From contig NZ_CP029193.1 of assembly GCF_008642355.1 (NCBI RefSeq), positions 2,380,001 through 2,444,000 of the forward strand: DNA of 64,000 nucleotides. Reading direction: 5' to 3'. Position numbers and translations under genes: made by a program. Source of the stretch: Streptomyces venezuelae (lineage in GTDB: Bacteria; Actinomycetota; Actinomycetes; Streptomycetales; Streptomycetaceae). Positions 16,688 to 26,072 of this stretch are shown piece by piece. Below the pieces are notes generated by a model that did no database searches, was not told where the DNA came from, and saw only the letters and a program-made list of their open reading frames with translations. Position 1 is the first letter of the stretch. Every line of letters starts with the position of its first letter.

Positions 16688-17263
16688 TCAGACGTTGACG
16701 CCGAAGTCCTGCGCGATGCCGCGCAGACCCGAGGCGTAGCCCTGGCCGACCGCGCGGAACTTCCACTCGGCGCCGTGGCGGTACAGCTCGCCGAAGACCA
16801 TGGCGGTCTCCGTCGAGGCGTCCTCGGAGAGGTCGTACCGCGCGATCTCCGCGCCGCCCGCCTGGTTCACGACGCGGATGAACGCGTTGCGCACCTGGCC
16901 GAACGACTGCTGGCGGTTCTCCGCGTCGTAGATCGAGACCGGGAAGACGATCTTCTCGACGTCGGCGGGGACCGCGGCCAGGTCGACCTTGATCGCCTCG
17001 TCGTCGCCCTCGCCCTCACCGGTCGTGTTGTCACCGGTGTGCTCGACGGAGCCGTCGGGGCTCTTCAGGTTGTTGAAGAAGACGAAGTTCTGGTCACTGC
17101 TGACCTTGCCCTCCGCGTTCGTCAGGATCGCGCTTGCGTCGAGGTCGAAGTCCGTACCGGTGGTGGTGCGGACGTCCCAGCCGAGGCCGACCAGAACCGC
17201 GGTCAGGCCCGGCGCCTCCTTGCTCAGCGATACGTTGCCGCCCTTGCTGAGGCTGACTCCCAC
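16688..17263 (-). CDS. terD: TerD calcium-binding stress protein (copy 2)
   Basis: A 191-residue TerD paralogue of identical length to copy 1. All key blocks are present: [26 protein letters not shown], the calcium loop [32 protein letters not shown] and the C-terminal [28 protein letters not shown] 17263 is chosen as start because GGGAGGA lies five bases upstream and the length then equals copy 1; in-frame codons reach to 17317. An ECF-type promoter candidate lies 60 bases upstream. A stretch of about 42 bases is identical in both copies, including synonymous sites. Confidence 0.92.
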   Translation of the reverse strand: MGVSLSKGGNVSLSKEAPGLTAVLVGLGWDVRTTTGTDFDLDASAILTNAEGKVSSDQNFVFFNNLKSPDGSVEHTGDNTTGEGEGDDEAIKVDLAAVPADVEKIVFPVSIYDAENRQQSFGQVRNAFIRVVNQAGGAEIARYDLSEDASTETAMVFGELYRHGAEWKFRAVGQGYASGLRGIAQDFGVNV

Positions 17264-17323
17264 GAGTCCTCCCAATTGGTGTCCAGGGGCGGGGAGCCCC
17301 AAGCGTTGCGTTGCCATCGGATC

Positions 17324-17350
17324 AACGTGTGGATCCTAGTGACCGGTTCC
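17324..17350 (-). promoter_or_regulatory. Possible ECF-sigma (SigR-like) promoter of terD copy 2
   Basis: On the minus strand GGAAC (17350-17346) is followed after 19 bases by GTT (17326-17324). The Streptomyces disulfide-stress factor SigR recognises GGAAT-N18/19-GTT, so this differs in one base. It lies about 60 bases before the GTG start and would link this terD to thiol-oxidative stress. Short motifs of this kind also occur by chance. Confidence 0.35.
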
Positions 17351-17376
17351 CGGCCGCGAGCGAAAACAGGGCTTGC

Positions 17377-17844
17377 TCAGAGCGTTTCGAGCGCCTCGAC
17401 GTACTCGTTCAGGTCACGCGCGTCGGGCAGGTCGTTGACGACGGTCCAGCGCACCACGCCCTCCTTGTCGATGATGAAGGTGCCGCGCACCGCGCAGCCC
17501 TTCTCCTCGTCGAAGACGCCGTACGCCCGCGAGACCTCGCCGTGCGGCCAGAAGTCGGAGACCAGCGGGTACTCCAGGCCCTCCTGCTCGGCGAAGACGC
17601 GCAGCGTGTGGATGGAGTCGTTGGAGACGGCGAGCAGCTGGGTGTCGTCGTTGACGAACTTCGGGAGCTCGTCGCGGAGCGCGCAGAGCTCCCCGGTGCA
17701 CACGCCGGTGAAGGCGAACGGGTAGAACAGCAGCACCACGTTCTTCTCACCGCGGAAGTCGGACAGCCGCACGGTCCGGCCGTGGTTGTCCTTCAGCTCG
17801 AAATCCGGGGCCTTGGTGCCGGCCGCGATTCCATCGAGCGCCAT
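17377..17844 (-). CDS. AhpE-like peroxiredoxin
   Basis: A 155-residue thiol peroxidase that reduces hydroperoxides and peroxynitrite in the cytoplasm. The active site is FAFTGVCTGELC with peroxidatic Cys49 and the supporting Thr46 and, later, Arg; a further Cys at 54 and one near 118 could act as resolving residues. The block VSDFWPHGEVSRAYGVFDE is very close to mycobacterial AhpE as I remember it, which is usually a 1-Cys enzyme. It is probably expressed alone: the divergent-side neighbour has its own terminator, and the stop is 114 bases before the next gene's start. No operator is recognised. Confidence 0.9.
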   Translation of the reverse strand: MALDGIAAGTKAPDFELKDNHGRTVRLSDFRGEKNVVLLFYPFAFTGVCTGELCALRDELPKFVNDDTQLLAVSNDSIHTLRVFAEQEGLEYPLVSDFWPHGEVSRAYGVFDEEKGCAVRGTFIIDKEGVVRWTVVNDLPDARDLNEYVEALETL

Positions 17845-17944
17845 GTGTACGCATCCCTTCGACGGGGCCCATTCGAATGGGGCTGTTCGGGTGACCCCAC
17901 CCTACGTCCGCGCGTTCCCCGCGGCCCGTACCCCACGCATGCGC

Positions 17945-17982
17945 GAGGCTCCCCGCCGACCAGCAGGTCGGCGAGGAGCCTC
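17945..17982 (-). terminator. Terminator of the DUF3052 gene
   Basis: A 17-bp stem with one mismatch (GAGGCTCCCCGCCGACC pairing with GGTCGGCGAGGAGCCTC) around a four-base loop, starting 25 bases after the DUF3052 stop. Confidence 0.75.
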
Positions 17983-18006
17983 ACCAGCACTCGTTCCGGC
18001 GGAGCG

Positions 18007-18438
18007 CTATCGCTTCTTGGCGGCGCCCTTCGGCGTGAGGAGACGGCTGCCGCTCCAGTCCTTGCCGGCGTTGACGCTCTTGGTCGCCGACAGACCCGCG
18101 GTGGTGGCCGCCTCGCCGATCTCGCTCGGCTCGACGTAACCGTCACGACCGGTCTTCGGAGTCAGCAGCAGGATCGAGCCGCCCTCCTCCATGTACGCGA
18201 TGGCATCCACCAGCGCATCAGTCAGGTCCCCGTCGTCCTCACGGAACCAGAGCACCACGGCGTCGGCCACGTCGTCGTACTCCTCGTCGACGAGCTCAGT
18301 GCCTGTGGCCTGCTCGATGGCCTCGCGGAGCTCCTGGTCGACGTCGTCGTCGTAGCCGATCTCCTGGACCACCTGGTCGGGCTGGAAACCAAGCCTTACG
18401 GCCAGGTTCGTCTCCGCGTGGTCCGCGGTCGCGCTCAC
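18007..18438 (-). CDS. DUF3052 family protein
   Basis: A 143-residue acidic soluble protein of the actinobacterial DUF3052 family. It has LGFQPDQVVQEIGYDDDVDQ near the front, an acidic centre (VDEEYDDVADAVVLWFREDDGDL) and a basic C-terminus ending KGAAKKR. Family proteins are widespread in actinobacteria next to aceE, function unknown. The GTG start is supported by AGGAGG at seven bases; the frame stays open far upstream to 21624, antisense to aceE, which is not coding. It is divergent from aceE. Confidence 0.88.
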   Translation of the reverse strand: MSATADHAETNLAVRLGFQPDQVVQEIGYDDDVDQELREAIEQATGTELVDEEYDDVADAVVLWFREDDGDLTDALVDAIAYMEEGGSILLLTPKTGRDGYVEPSEIGEAATTAGLSATKSVNAGKDWSGSRLLTPKGAAKKR

Positions 18439-18807
18439 GGATTGCCTCCTGATCATGTTTTTGGGAATGCCTGTCAGCCACGCGCGTGCGCGGGGCGTTG
18501 GCCGTAGTCCACACGGGCGGGACCGATCGCGCAAGTACCCGGCCGCCGAGACCGCCGAAACGGTGACGTTCCCGACCGTGTCGCCGCAACTGTCGCCACA
18601 TCCGTACGAGACCGAACGGCTCTGCGAAGCGGTTAGGCAGGATGGGCGTATCGTTGCGATTTGGGCCGAGCCTACCCCAGGGACGGCCGACCGGGCGTCT
18701 CGGTTACCTCTCGGTAGACATGACGTTTGCGTCCGCGAGGTACACGATGGGGAGCGGTGCAAGGCCAGGCATGACCCAGGCGAGAGCCCCAACAGCGAAG
18801 GAACAGC
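18439..18807. other. Divergent control region between DUF3052 and aceE
   Basis: This 369-base stretch without a gene must hold the promoters of both flanking genes. Candidate boxes are weak: a TAGACA near 18715 is followed by TACACG with 20-base spacing on the aceE side, which I do not consider convincing. No riboswitch or strong hairpin is apparent. The aceE side ends with GAAGGAA as ribosome site. Confidence 0.55.
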
Positions 18808-21540
18808 GTGGCTTCCGGATCCGATCGCAACCCGATCATCATTGGCGGCCTGCCGAGTCAGGTCCCGGACTTCGATCCCGAAGAGACCCAGGAGTGGCTC
18901 GACTCCCTCGATGCCGCGGTCGACGAACGCGGCCGTGAGCGGGCCAGGTACCTGATGCTCCGGCTGATCGAGCGCGCGCGGGAGAAGCGCGTCGCCGTGC
19001 CGGAGATGCGCAGTACGGACTACGTCAACACGATCGCCACCAAGGACGAGCCGTTCTTCCCCGGCAACGAGGAAATCGAACGCAAGGTCCTGAACGCCAC
19101 CCGCTGGAACGCCGCGGTGATGGTCTCGCGCGCCCAGCGCCCCGGCATCGGCGTCGGCGGCCACATCGCCACCTTCGCCTCCTCCGCCTCGCTCTACGAC
19201 GTGGGCTTCAACCACTTCTTCCGCGGCAAGGACGAGGGCGACGGCGGCGACCAGATCTTCTTCCAGGGGCACGCGTCCCCCGGCATCTACGCCCGCGCCT
19301 TCCTCCTCGACCGGCTCTCGGAGGAGCAGCTCGACGCGTTCCGCCAGGAGAAGTCGAAGGCCCCCAACGGTCTCTCGTCCTATCCCCACCCGCGCCTCAT
19401 GCCGGACTTCTGGGAGTTCCCGACCGTCTCGATGGGCCTCGGCCCGCTCGGCGCGATCTTCCAGGCCCGCATGAACCGCTACATGGAGGCGCGCGGCATC
19501 GCCGACACCTCCAAGTCGCACGTGTGGGCCTACCTCGGCGACGGCGAGATGGACGAGCCCGAGTCGCTCGGCCAGCTCTCCATCGCCGCCCGCGAGGGCC
19601 TGGACAACCTGACCTTCGTCGTCAACTGCAACCTGCAGCGCCTCGACGGTCCGGTGCGCGGCAACGGCAAGATCATCCAGGAGCTGGAGTCGCAGTTCCG
19701 CGGCGCCGGCTGGAACGTCATCAAGCTGGTCTGGGACCGCAGCTGGGACCCGCTGCTCGCGCAGGACCGCGACGGCGTCCTGGTCAACCGGCTCAACACC
19801 ACGCCCGACGGCCAGTTCCAGACGTACGCGACCGAGACCGGCGCGTACATCCGCGAGCACTTCTTCGGCGACGACCACCGGCTGCGCGCCATGGTCGAGA
19901 ACATGACCGACGAGCAGATCCTGCACCTGGGCCGCGGCGGTCACGACCACAAGAAGGTCTACGCGGCGTACGCGGCGGCGAAGGCCCACAAGGGCCAGCC
20001 GACGGTGATCCTCGCGCAGACGGTCAAGGGCTGGACCCTCGGCCCGAACTTCGAGGGCCGCAACGCCACGCACCAGATGAAGAAGCTCACGGTCGACGAC
20101 CTCAAGGGTTTCCGCGACCGGCTGCACATCCCGATCACGGACAAGCAGCTGGAGGGCGGCGCCCCGCCGTACTACCACCCGGGCCGCGACTCCGAAGAGA
20201 TCCAGTACATGCACGACCGCCGCAAGGGCCTGGGCGGTTACGTCCCGACCCGCGTCGTGCGCTCCAAGCCCCTCCAGCTCCCGGAGGACAAGGCGTACGC
20301 GGCCGCGAAGAAGGGCTCGGGCCAGCAGTCGATCGCCACCACCATGGCGTTCGTCCGCATCCTGAAGGACCTCATGCGGGACAAGGAGATCGGCAAGCGC
20401 TTCGTGCTGATCGCCCCCGACGAGTACCGCACCTTCGGCATGGACGCGTTCTTCCCGAGCGCGAAGATCTACAACCCGCTCGGCCAGCAGTACGAGGCGG
20501 TGGACCGCGAGCTCCTCCTCGCGTACAAGGAGTCGCCGACGGGCCAGATGCTGCACGACGGCATCTCGGAGGCGGGCTGCACGGCGTCCCTGATCGCCGC
20601 CGGTTCGGCCTACGCGACGCACGGCGAGCCGCTGATCCCCGTCTACGTCTTCTACTCGATGTTCGGCTTCCAGCGCACCGGCGACCAGTTCTGGCAGATG
20701 GCCGACCAGCTCGCGCGCGGTTTCGTCCTCGGCGCGACCGCGGGACGCACGACGCTGACCGGTGAGGGGCTGCAGCACGCGGACGGCCACTCGCAGCTGC
20801 TGGCCTCCACGAACCCGGGCTGCGTCGCCTACGACCCGGCGTTCGGCTACGAGATCGCGCACATCGTCAAGGACGGCCTGCGCCGGATGTACGGCCCCGA
20901 CAGTGAGGACGTCTTCTACTACCTCACCGTCTACAACGAGCCGATCCAGCACCCGGCCGAGCCCGCCGACGTGGACGTCGACGGCATCCTCAAGGGCATC
21001 TACCGCTTCAAGGCGGGCGAGCAGGGCGCCATCCCGGCGCAGATCCTCGCGTCCGGTGTCGCGGTGCCGTGGGCGGTCGAGGCGCAGCAGATCCTGGCCT
21101 CGGAGTGGAACGTCAAGGCGGACGTCTGGTCGGCGACCTCCTGGAACGAGCTGCGCCGCGAGGCGGTGGACGTGGAGCGCCACAACCTCCTGCACCCGGA
21201 GGAGGAGCAGCGCGTGCCGTACGTGACGCGGAAGCTGTCCGGCGCCGAAGGGCCGTTCGTGGCCGTCTCGGACTGGATGCGGAGCGTTCCGGACCAGATC
21301 TCCCGCTGGGTTCCCGGTACGTACCAGTCGCTCGGCGCGGACGGCTTCGGCTTCGCGGACACGCGTGGTGCGGCCCGCCGTTACTTCCACATCGACGCGC
21401 AGTCGATCGTGGTGGGCGTGCTGACCGAGCTGGCGCGCGAGGGCAAGGTGGACCGCTCCGTCCTGAAGCAGGCGGTCGACCGCTACCAGCTCCTCGACGT
21501 CGCGGCGGCCGACCCGGGTGCGGCGGGCGGCGACGCGTAG
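18808..21540 (+). CDS. aceE: Pyruvate dehydrogenase E1 component (homodimeric type)
   Basis: A 910-residue thiamine-diphosphate enzyme that decarboxylates pyruvate and passes the acetyl group to the lipoyl E2 component, feeding acetyl-CoA into the TCA cycle and fatty acid synthesis. It is the long homodimeric AceE type. The ThDP/magnesium motif [10 protein letters not shown] begins near residue 244 and closes with [11 protein letters not shown] about 30 residues later. The N-terminus has the AceE signature STDYVNTI and a [21 protein letters not shown] block. Full length, no truncation. E2/E3 genes are not adjacent, as is usual in actinobacteria. GTG start with GAAGGAA. Confidence 0.97.
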   Translation: MASGSDRNPIIIGGLPSQVPDFDPEETQEWLDSLDAAVDERGRERARYLMLRLIERAREKRVAVPEMRSTDYVNTIATKDEPFFPGNEEIERKVLNATRWNAAVMVSRAQRPGIGVGGHIATFASSASLYDVGFNHFFRGKDEGDGGDQIFFQGHASPGIYARAFLLDRLSEEQLDAFRQEKSKAPNGLSSYPHPRLMPDFWEFPTVSMGLGPLGAIFQARMNRYMEARGIADTSKSHVWAYLGDGEMDEPESLGQLSIAAREGLDNLTFVVNCNLQRLDGPVRGNGKIIQELESQFRGAGWNVIKLVWDRSWDPLLAQDRDGVLVNRLNTTPDGQFQTYATETGAYIREHFFGDDHRLRAMVENMTDEQILHLGRGGHDHKKVYAAYAAAKAHKGQPTVILAQTVKGWTLGPNFEGRNATHQMKKLTVDDLKGFRDRLHIPITDKQLEGGAPPYYHPGRDSEEIQYMHDRRKGLGGYVPTRVVRSKPLQLPEDKAYAAAKKGSGQQSIATTMAFVRILKDLMRDKEIGKRFVLIAPDEYRTFGMDAFFPSAKIYNPLGQQYEAVDRELLLAYKESPTGQMLHDGISEAGCTASLIAAGSAYATHGEPLIPVYVFYSMFGFQRTGDQFWQMADQLARGFVLGATAGRTTLTGEGLQHADGHSQLLASTNPGCVAYDPAFGYEIAHIVKDGLRRMYGPDSEDVFYYLTVYNEPIQHPAEPADVDVDGILKGIYRFKAGEQGAIPAQILASGVAVPWAVEAQQILASEWNVKADVWSATSWNELRREAVDVERHNLLHPEEEQRVPYVTRKLSGAEGPFVAVSDWMRSVPDQISRWVPGTYQSLGADGFGFADTRGAARRYFHIDAQSIVVGVLTELAREGKVDRSVLKQAVDRYQLLDVAAADPGAAGGDA

Positions 21541-21572
21541 CCGTTGCGGCACGCCCGGCAGGGCACATACGG

Positions 21573-21615
21573 AAGCCGGAGGGCGACGGGATGGGATCCC
21601 GTCGCCCTCCGGCTT
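21573..21615 (+). terminator. Strong terminator of aceE
   Basis: A perfect 20-bp stem (AAGCCGGAGGGCGACGGGAT and complement) with a three-base loop, followed by TCTT, 33 bases after the aceE stop. Confidence 0.88.
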
Positions 21616-21756
21616 TCTTCCCATGTCACCCGCGGGCCCGTCAGGACTCGTCCTGCGTCGCGCGATCCGGCCGACTCCGCGACCCCGTACGGCCGCGTGA
21701 GCCGGGGAGCTTGCGCCTGGTGCGTCCGGGGCCCGCCACCCTCCGGGTACCCGCCT

Positions 21757-22131
21757 TCAGCTCTCCCAGACCTTGAAGGCCCGGATGCGGTACGGCGATT
21801 CGGGTGCCCAGGTGCCGCCGCCGGGGTACGTGTCGAACTCGCCGGTCTCCGCGCACTCCGCCGACTGGTACGTGGTGACGGGTCGTCCGGTGCGGTTGGC
21901 GAGGGCCTGCGCGCTGCCCCCCTCCGGCAGCGCGGTGCAGCTCTCGATGTCGATGTCCGACAGCTCGTACACCTGGCGTGCGCCCTTGAACTGCGCCTTC
22001 TGCCAGAGACAGAGCTCTCCGGGGCCGCAGGCGCGCAGCGTCGGCGGGGCGGCGGCTCCGGCGTGGGCGGGTGTGAGGATGACGGCGGCGAGTGCGGCTG
22101 CCGTGACGGCCGCGGGCATGGTCGTACGCAT
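21757..22131 (-). CDS. Secreted peptidase-inhibitor family I36-like protein
   Basis: A 124-residue exported protein. It has a signal peptide of about 27 residues ending AHAGAAA, then a small beta-rich domain with four Cys (positions 35, 41, 65 and 93) suited to two disulfides. The block ACGPGELCLWQKAQFKGARQVYE resembles the gamma-crystallin-like family that includes the Streptomyces metalloprotease inhibitor SMPI (I36). Many such genes encode inhibitors of secreted proteases, but inhibition is not proven for this branch. The ATG at 22131 is the only start giving a signal peptide. It is convergent with aceE. Confidence 0.75.
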   Translation of the reverse strand: MRTTMPAAVTAAALAAVILTPAHAGAAAPPTLRACGPGELCLWQKAQFKGARQVYELSDIDIESCTALPEGGSAQALANRTGRPVTTYQSAECAETGEFDTYPGGGTWAPESPYRIRAFKVWES

Positions 22132-22245
22132 GTGTCGAACCCCCGTGTGCTGCGGATCTTCTGATTGCTCGGTTCTTCTGACCGCACTGTGGACCCGCTT
22201 GTCGGCGCGCCGGAAGGGGTACGGACGCCGCTCATCCTGATAGGC

Positions 22246-22278
22246 GAAAGCCCCCCAGGATGTCCCTGAGGGGCTTTC
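22246..22278 (-). terminator. Terminator of the MFS transporter gene
   Basis: A GAAAGCCCC/GGGGCTTTC stem enclosing a CAGG-TGT-CCTG inner stem, 20 bases beyond the transporter stop; a run of nine G lies between stop and hairpin. Confidence 0.7.
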
Positions 22279-22298
22279 CCTGATCCCCGGGGGGGGGC

Positions 22299-23909
22299 TC
22301 AGATGTGACCGACGCCCGCGCCCGCCTCCGCGTTGTCGCCGCGCTTGGTCAGGAACGCGACGAAGACCGCGACCACGGCGACGCCGGTGGCGACCAGGCA
22401 GGCCATGCCCATGCCCGACATGAACGTGTCGTGCGCGACGGTGGTGATCTGGTCGGCGACGGACGGCGGCGCCTTGGGCGGCACCGGTGCCACGCCGACC
22501 TGGACGGCCTCCGCCGCCTGGTCGAGCTGGGCCTCGCTGAGCGGCGGGAGCTTCGCGTCGGCCCAGTTCTCGGGCAGGTCGCTGTCGACCTTCGAGGCCA
22601 TGACGGCGCCGAGGACGGCCGTGCCGAGACTGCCGCCGATCTGCATGGCGGCCTGCTGGAGGCCGCCCGCGACGCCGGAGAGCTCCATCGGCGCGTTGCC
22701 GACGATGACCTCGGTGGCGCCGACCATGACGGGGGCGAGGCCGAGGCCGAGGAGGGCGAACCAGACCGACATGAGGCCGCTGCCGGTGCCGGCCTCCAGC
22801 GTGGACATGCCGTACATGGCGATGGCGGTGCAGAGCATGCCTCCCGCCAGCGGGATGCGCGGACCCATCTTGGTGATCATGGCGCCCGCCAGCGGCGAGC
22901 CGATGATCATCATGCCGGTGAGCGGCAGCAGGTGCAGGCCGCTGTCGACGGGGCTCATCCCGTGCACGTTCTGCAGGTAGAAGGTGACGAAGAACAGTCC
23001 GCCCATGAACGCGATGGCCATGAGCACCATCAGGACCACGCCGGCGGAGAGCGGCACCGAGCGGAACAGGGCCAGCGGGACGAGCGGCTCCTCGACCTTC
23101 GACTCCCAGACCGCGAAGAGCGCGAAGCTCACCACGGAGGCGCCGATGAAGGTCCAGGTCAGGCCCGCGCCCCAGCCCCACTCCGGGGCCTTGATGAGCG
23201 CCCAGACCAGGCAGAACATGGCCGCCGAGAGCAGCGCGATGCCGACGACGTCGAAGGACTTCGGCGCGTTCTCCGCGCGGTGGTCCTTGAGGATGACGAT
23301 GCCGAGCACCAGGGCGATGACGCCGACGGGCACGTTGATGAAGAAGACGGACTGCCAGCTGACGTGCTGGACCAGGAGGCCGCCGAGGATCGGGCCGCCG
23401 GCCGTGGAGGCACCGATGACCATGCCCCAGATGCCGATGGCCATGTTGAGCTTCTCGGCCGGGAACGTCGCCCTGAGGAGGCCGAGCGCGGCGGGCATCA
23501 GCAGGGCTCCGAAGAGTCCCTGGAGCACGCGGAAGGTGACCACGAACGCGATGCTGTCGGAGAGGCCGATGGCTCCGGAGGCGGCGGCGAAGCCGACCAC
23601 GCCGATGAGGAAGGTCTGCCGGTGGCCGAAGCGGTCGCCCAGCTTGCCCGCGGTGATCAGCGCGACGGCGAGCGCGAGGAAGTAGCCGTTGGTGATCCAC
23701 TGGACGTCCGCGAAGGTGGCGCCGAGGTCCTTCTGGATGGCCGGGTTGGCTATCGCCACGATGGTGCCGTCGAGGGCGACCATCATCACGCCGATCGCCA
23801 CGGCGAACAGCGTCAGCCAGGGGTGGCCACGGAGCCCCTTGGCCGGGGCCGGACCGGATGCCGGTTCCGGCGCCTTGTCCGCCTTGTCGACGGTGATCTG
23901 ACTAGTCAT
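22299..23909 (-). CDS. MFS multidrug exporter, DHA2 (EmrB/QacA) type
   Basis: A 536-residue proton antiporter with about 14 membrane helices, the DHA2 layout. Recognisable signatures are the helix-1 motif ALDGTIVAIANPAIQ (about 45-59), motif A GKLGDRFGHRQTF after helix 2, the RVLQGLFGALLMPAALGL antiporter-type helix, and a large external loop near residues 430-490 before the last helix. Substrates of this group are usually lipophilic drugs or dyes. It is divergently transcribed from a TetR gene across 137 bases that contain repeated TGACAG boxes, so TetR repression is likely. Confidence 0.9.
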   Translation of the reverse strand: MTSQITVDKADKAPEPASGPAPAKGLRGHPWLTLFAVAIGVMMVALDGTIVAIANPAIQKDLGATFADVQWITNGYFLALAVALITAGKLGDRFGHRQTFLIGVVGFAAASGAIGLSDSIAFVVTFRVLQGLFGALLMPAALGLLRATFPAEKLNMAIGIWGMVIGASTAGGPILGGLLVQHVSWQSVFFINVPVGVIALVLGIVILKDHRAENAPKSFDVVGIALLSAAMFCLVWALIKAPEWGWGAGLTWTFIGASVVSFALFAVWESKVEEPLVPLALFRSVPLSAGVVLMVLMAIAFMGGLFFVTFYLQNVHGMSPVDSGLHLLPLTGMMIIGSPLAGAMITKMGPRIPLAGGMLCTAIAMYGMSTLEAGTGSGLMSVWFALLGLGLAPVMVGATEVIVGNAPMELSGVAGGLQQAAMQIGGSLGTAVLGAVMASKVDSDLPENWADAKLPPLSEAQLDQAAEAVQVGVAPVPPKAPPSVADQITTVAHDTFMSGMGMACLVATGVAVVAVFVAFLTKRGDNAEAGAGVGHI

Positions 23910-23921
23910 ACCGGGAGGCTA

Positions 23922-23972
23922 GTGACAGCGGCTGACAGTTGACAAACCATTTCGCATGCCGGTCACTGTCAC
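23922..23972. promoter_or_regulatory. TGACAG-box cluster, candidate TetR operator
   Basis: In the divergent gap, GTGACAG (23922-23928), TGACAG (23933-23938) and TTGACA (23939-23944) are followed by the inverted CTGTCAC (23966-23972). The outer pair forms an inverted repeat spaced 37 bases. TTGACA may also be a -35 box. This is the only ordered symmetry in the gap between the exporter and its neighbouring TetR gene. Confidence 0.5.
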
Positions 23973-24046
23973 ATCGCTCACAGGTATGGTGAACTGGGAA
24001 AACGCGACGAAGAACGCGAGCGGTGCGCGAGGAAGAGGGCCACGGT

Positions 24047-24700
24047 GTGAAGACGACCCAGCCGGCGACAGGACTGCGCGAGCTCAAGAAGCAGCGCACC
24101 CGCGACACCCTCCTGCGCGTGGCTCTCGAACTCTTCACGACCAAGGGGTACGAGGAGACGACCGTCGACGAGATCGTCGAGGCCGTCGACGTCTCGCAGC
24201 GCACCTTCTTCCGCTACTTCGCCAACAAGCAGGAAGCCGCCTTCGCCGTCCAGGAGATGATCGAGGCGCGCTTCGTCCAGGCCGTGCGCGACCGCCCCGC
24301 CCACGAGGCCCCGCTGGAAGCGCTGCGCGGCGCCGTCCTCGGCACCTGGGAGGCGATGGGGCAGTCCATCGAGGAGGTCGTCCCCGTCGAACTCCACATG
24401 CGCACCTACCAGATGATCGAGTCGACGCCCGCGCTGCTCGCCGTCCACCTGCGCCGCTCCATCGAGACCGAGGACGAGGTCGCCCGCGTGATCGCCGAGC
24501 GCGAGGGGCTCGACCTGGAGACCGACCCGCGGCCGCGCGTGGCGGTGGCCGCGTTCAGCGGGGTCATGCGGATCACGGGACGCCAGTGGGGCGCGGGCCA
24601 GGACACGAGCCCCGAGTCGATCCGCGCGCTGACGGAGACGTATCTCGACCACCTGGGGCCCGCGTTGGCGGAGGGCTGGCGCGGCACACACAGAGCGTGA
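24047..24700 (+). CDS. TetR-family regulator of the adjacent exporter
   Basis: A 217-residue TetR regulator. The N-terminal helix-turn-helix spans about residues 12-58 (RDTLLRVALELFTTKGYEETTVDEIVEAVDVSQRTFFRYFANKQ, quoted in part: ELFTTKGYEETTVDEI). The C-terminal ligand domain is of the AcrR/RutR-like helical kind. GTG 24047 is preferred over 24023, since AGAGGG lies seven bases ahead and the eight extra residues are not conserved-looking. Its position suggests repression of the DHA2 exporter and of itself, relieved by an exporter substrate. Confidence 0.88.
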   Translation: MKTTQPATGLRELKKQRTRDTLLRVALELFTTKGYEETTVDEIVEAVDVSQRTFFRYFANKQEAAFAVQEMIEARFVQAVRDRPAHEAPLEALRGAVLGTWEAMGQSIEEVVPVELHMRTYQMIESTPALLAVHLRRSIETEDEVARVIAEREGLDLETDPRPRVAVAAFSGVMRITGRQWGAGQDTSPESIRALTETYLDHLGPALAEGWRGTHRA

Positions 24701-24806
24701 CCCCTCGCGGCACATGCGCCCGCTATGCCTCGATTCACCCTTCAGAAACGTGATCTGCACCACGCGATGCACGGTAAACATCACGGTTCTCCTAGGGTGT
24801 TCCGTA

Positions 24807-26018
24807 GTGACTTCCTTCGACTCCTCCCCTCAACTCAACGCATGGCGCGCTCTGCTCGCGCTGGCCGTCGTGTTCGTCATGCTGGCGACCACCGGCTGGA
24901 CCGCCGTGCGCCACAACAAGGACAACGCGTCGCCCCTGCAAGCCGCGCTCTCCGCCTGGGAGCGGGGAAGCATCGACGGGCGCGCGCTGCCCGACGCCGA
25001 TGCCCCCGCGGGCCGGCTCGCCCGATTCTTCGCCTCCCTCGACGGGCACCAGCGCCACCGGCTCGCCGGCCGCTACCCGCTCGCGGTCGGCAACATGAAC
25101 GGCGCGCCCGCCACGCTCCGCTACCGGGCGAACCGCATCGCGCTGGGGCAGGCCCGCAAGGTCGAGCGTGAACGGATGCACGACAAGCGCCTCTCCCCGC
25201 TGGGGCAGCAGGAGGCCGAGCGCAGGATGAAGCGGTTCGGCGTGATGATGCGCCCGGGGCGCCAGGTCCTCGCCTTCGACCCGATGGGCTCCGGACGCAT
25301 GGCGGAGGTCTTCGGAGACCTGGACAAGGCCCGCCGCGTCTCCGTCGTCGTGCCCGGCGTCGACACCAACGTGCTGACCTTCGAGCGGACGTTCCGCAAG
25401 TACTCGGCACCGGTGGGCATGGCGAAGTCGCTCTACCGCGCGGAGCGCGCGGTCAGCCCACGCGCGCGTACCGCCGTGATCGCCTGGGCCGACTACACCG
25501 CGCCCGTCGGCATCGGCGTGGACGCGGCCACCGCCATGCGCGCCGAGGACGGGGCCACCCGCCTCGAAGCGCTGGTGCGCGGCCTGCCCGGCCGTACGCC
25601 GGTCGCGCTGTACTGCCACAGCTACGGCTCCGTGGTGTGCGGTGTGGCCGCGCGGAACCTGCCCCCGCGGGTCACGGACATCGCGGTGGCGGGAAGCCCC
25701 GGCATGCGGGCCGACTCGGCCTCCCAGCTGGGCACGGGCGCCCGGGTCTGGGCGACCCGGGACGGCGACGACTGGATCCAGGATGTCCCGAACATGGAAT
25801 TCGGCGGGCTCGGCCACGGCGCCGACCCGGTGGCCGAGGGCTTCGGGGCGCGCGTGTTCTCCGCGGCGGGCGCGCGGGGGCACACCGGCTATTTCGAGCC
25901 GGGCACGGAGAGCCTGCGGAACTTCGCCGAAATCGGGACTGGTTCGTACCACGCGGTGCGGTGCGCGAGCGGGGACGGTGCCTGCCGGAAGAACATTTCC
26001 GGTGGGGCAGCGGCCTGA
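24807..26018 (+). CDS. Membrane-anchored alpha/beta hydrolase (DUF1023-like)
   Basis: A 403-residue protein with an N-terminal signal anchor (about residues 13-32) and an extracellular alpha/beta hydrolase domain. The nucleophile elbow is YCHSYGSVVCG (Ser near residue 274), preceded by the VVVPGVDTN oxyanion-type strand and followed by VAGSPG and a late His (GHTGYFEP), as in DUF1023 hydrolases of Streptomyces. Substrate unknown, perhaps an ester or lipid outside the cell. The GTG has no good ribosome site; a TAGGGT box ends eight bases upstream, which would give a nearly leaderless transcript, though the -35 region is poor. Confidence 0.8.
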   Translation: MTSFDSSPQLNAWRALLALAVVFVMLATTGWTAVRHNKDNASPLQAALSAWERGSIDGRALPDADAPAGRLARFFASLDGHQRHRLAGRYPLAVGNMNGAPATLRYRANRIALGQARKVERERMHDKRLSPLGQQEAERRMKRFGVMMRPGRQVLAFDPMGSGRMAEVFGDLDKARRVSVVVPGVDTNVLTFERTFRKYSAPVGMAKSLYRAERAVSPRARTAVIAWADYTAPVGIGVDAATAMRAEDGATRLEALVRGLPGRTPVALYCHSYGSVVCGVAARNLPPRVTDIAVAGSPGMRADSASQLGTGARVWATRDGDDWIQDVPNMEFGGLGHGADPVAEGFGARVFSAAGARGHTGYFEPGTESLRNFAEIGTGSYHAVRCASGDGACRKNISGGAAA

Positions 26019-26072
26019 CGCGCGTAGAAATCGATGAAACAGCGGCCCGCCGCGGGAGGGACGGAGGAGCGC

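Noticed and set aside
18438..21624. Upstream extension of the DUF3052 frame across aceE on the minus strand
   Set aside because: The family start and ribosome site are at 18438, and the extension is antisense to an unmistakable aceE.
22289..22297. Run of nine G next to the exporter stop codon, possible phase-variable tract
   Set aside because: It lies just outside the coding region, so length change would not alter the protein, and hairpin and stop are otherwise normal.
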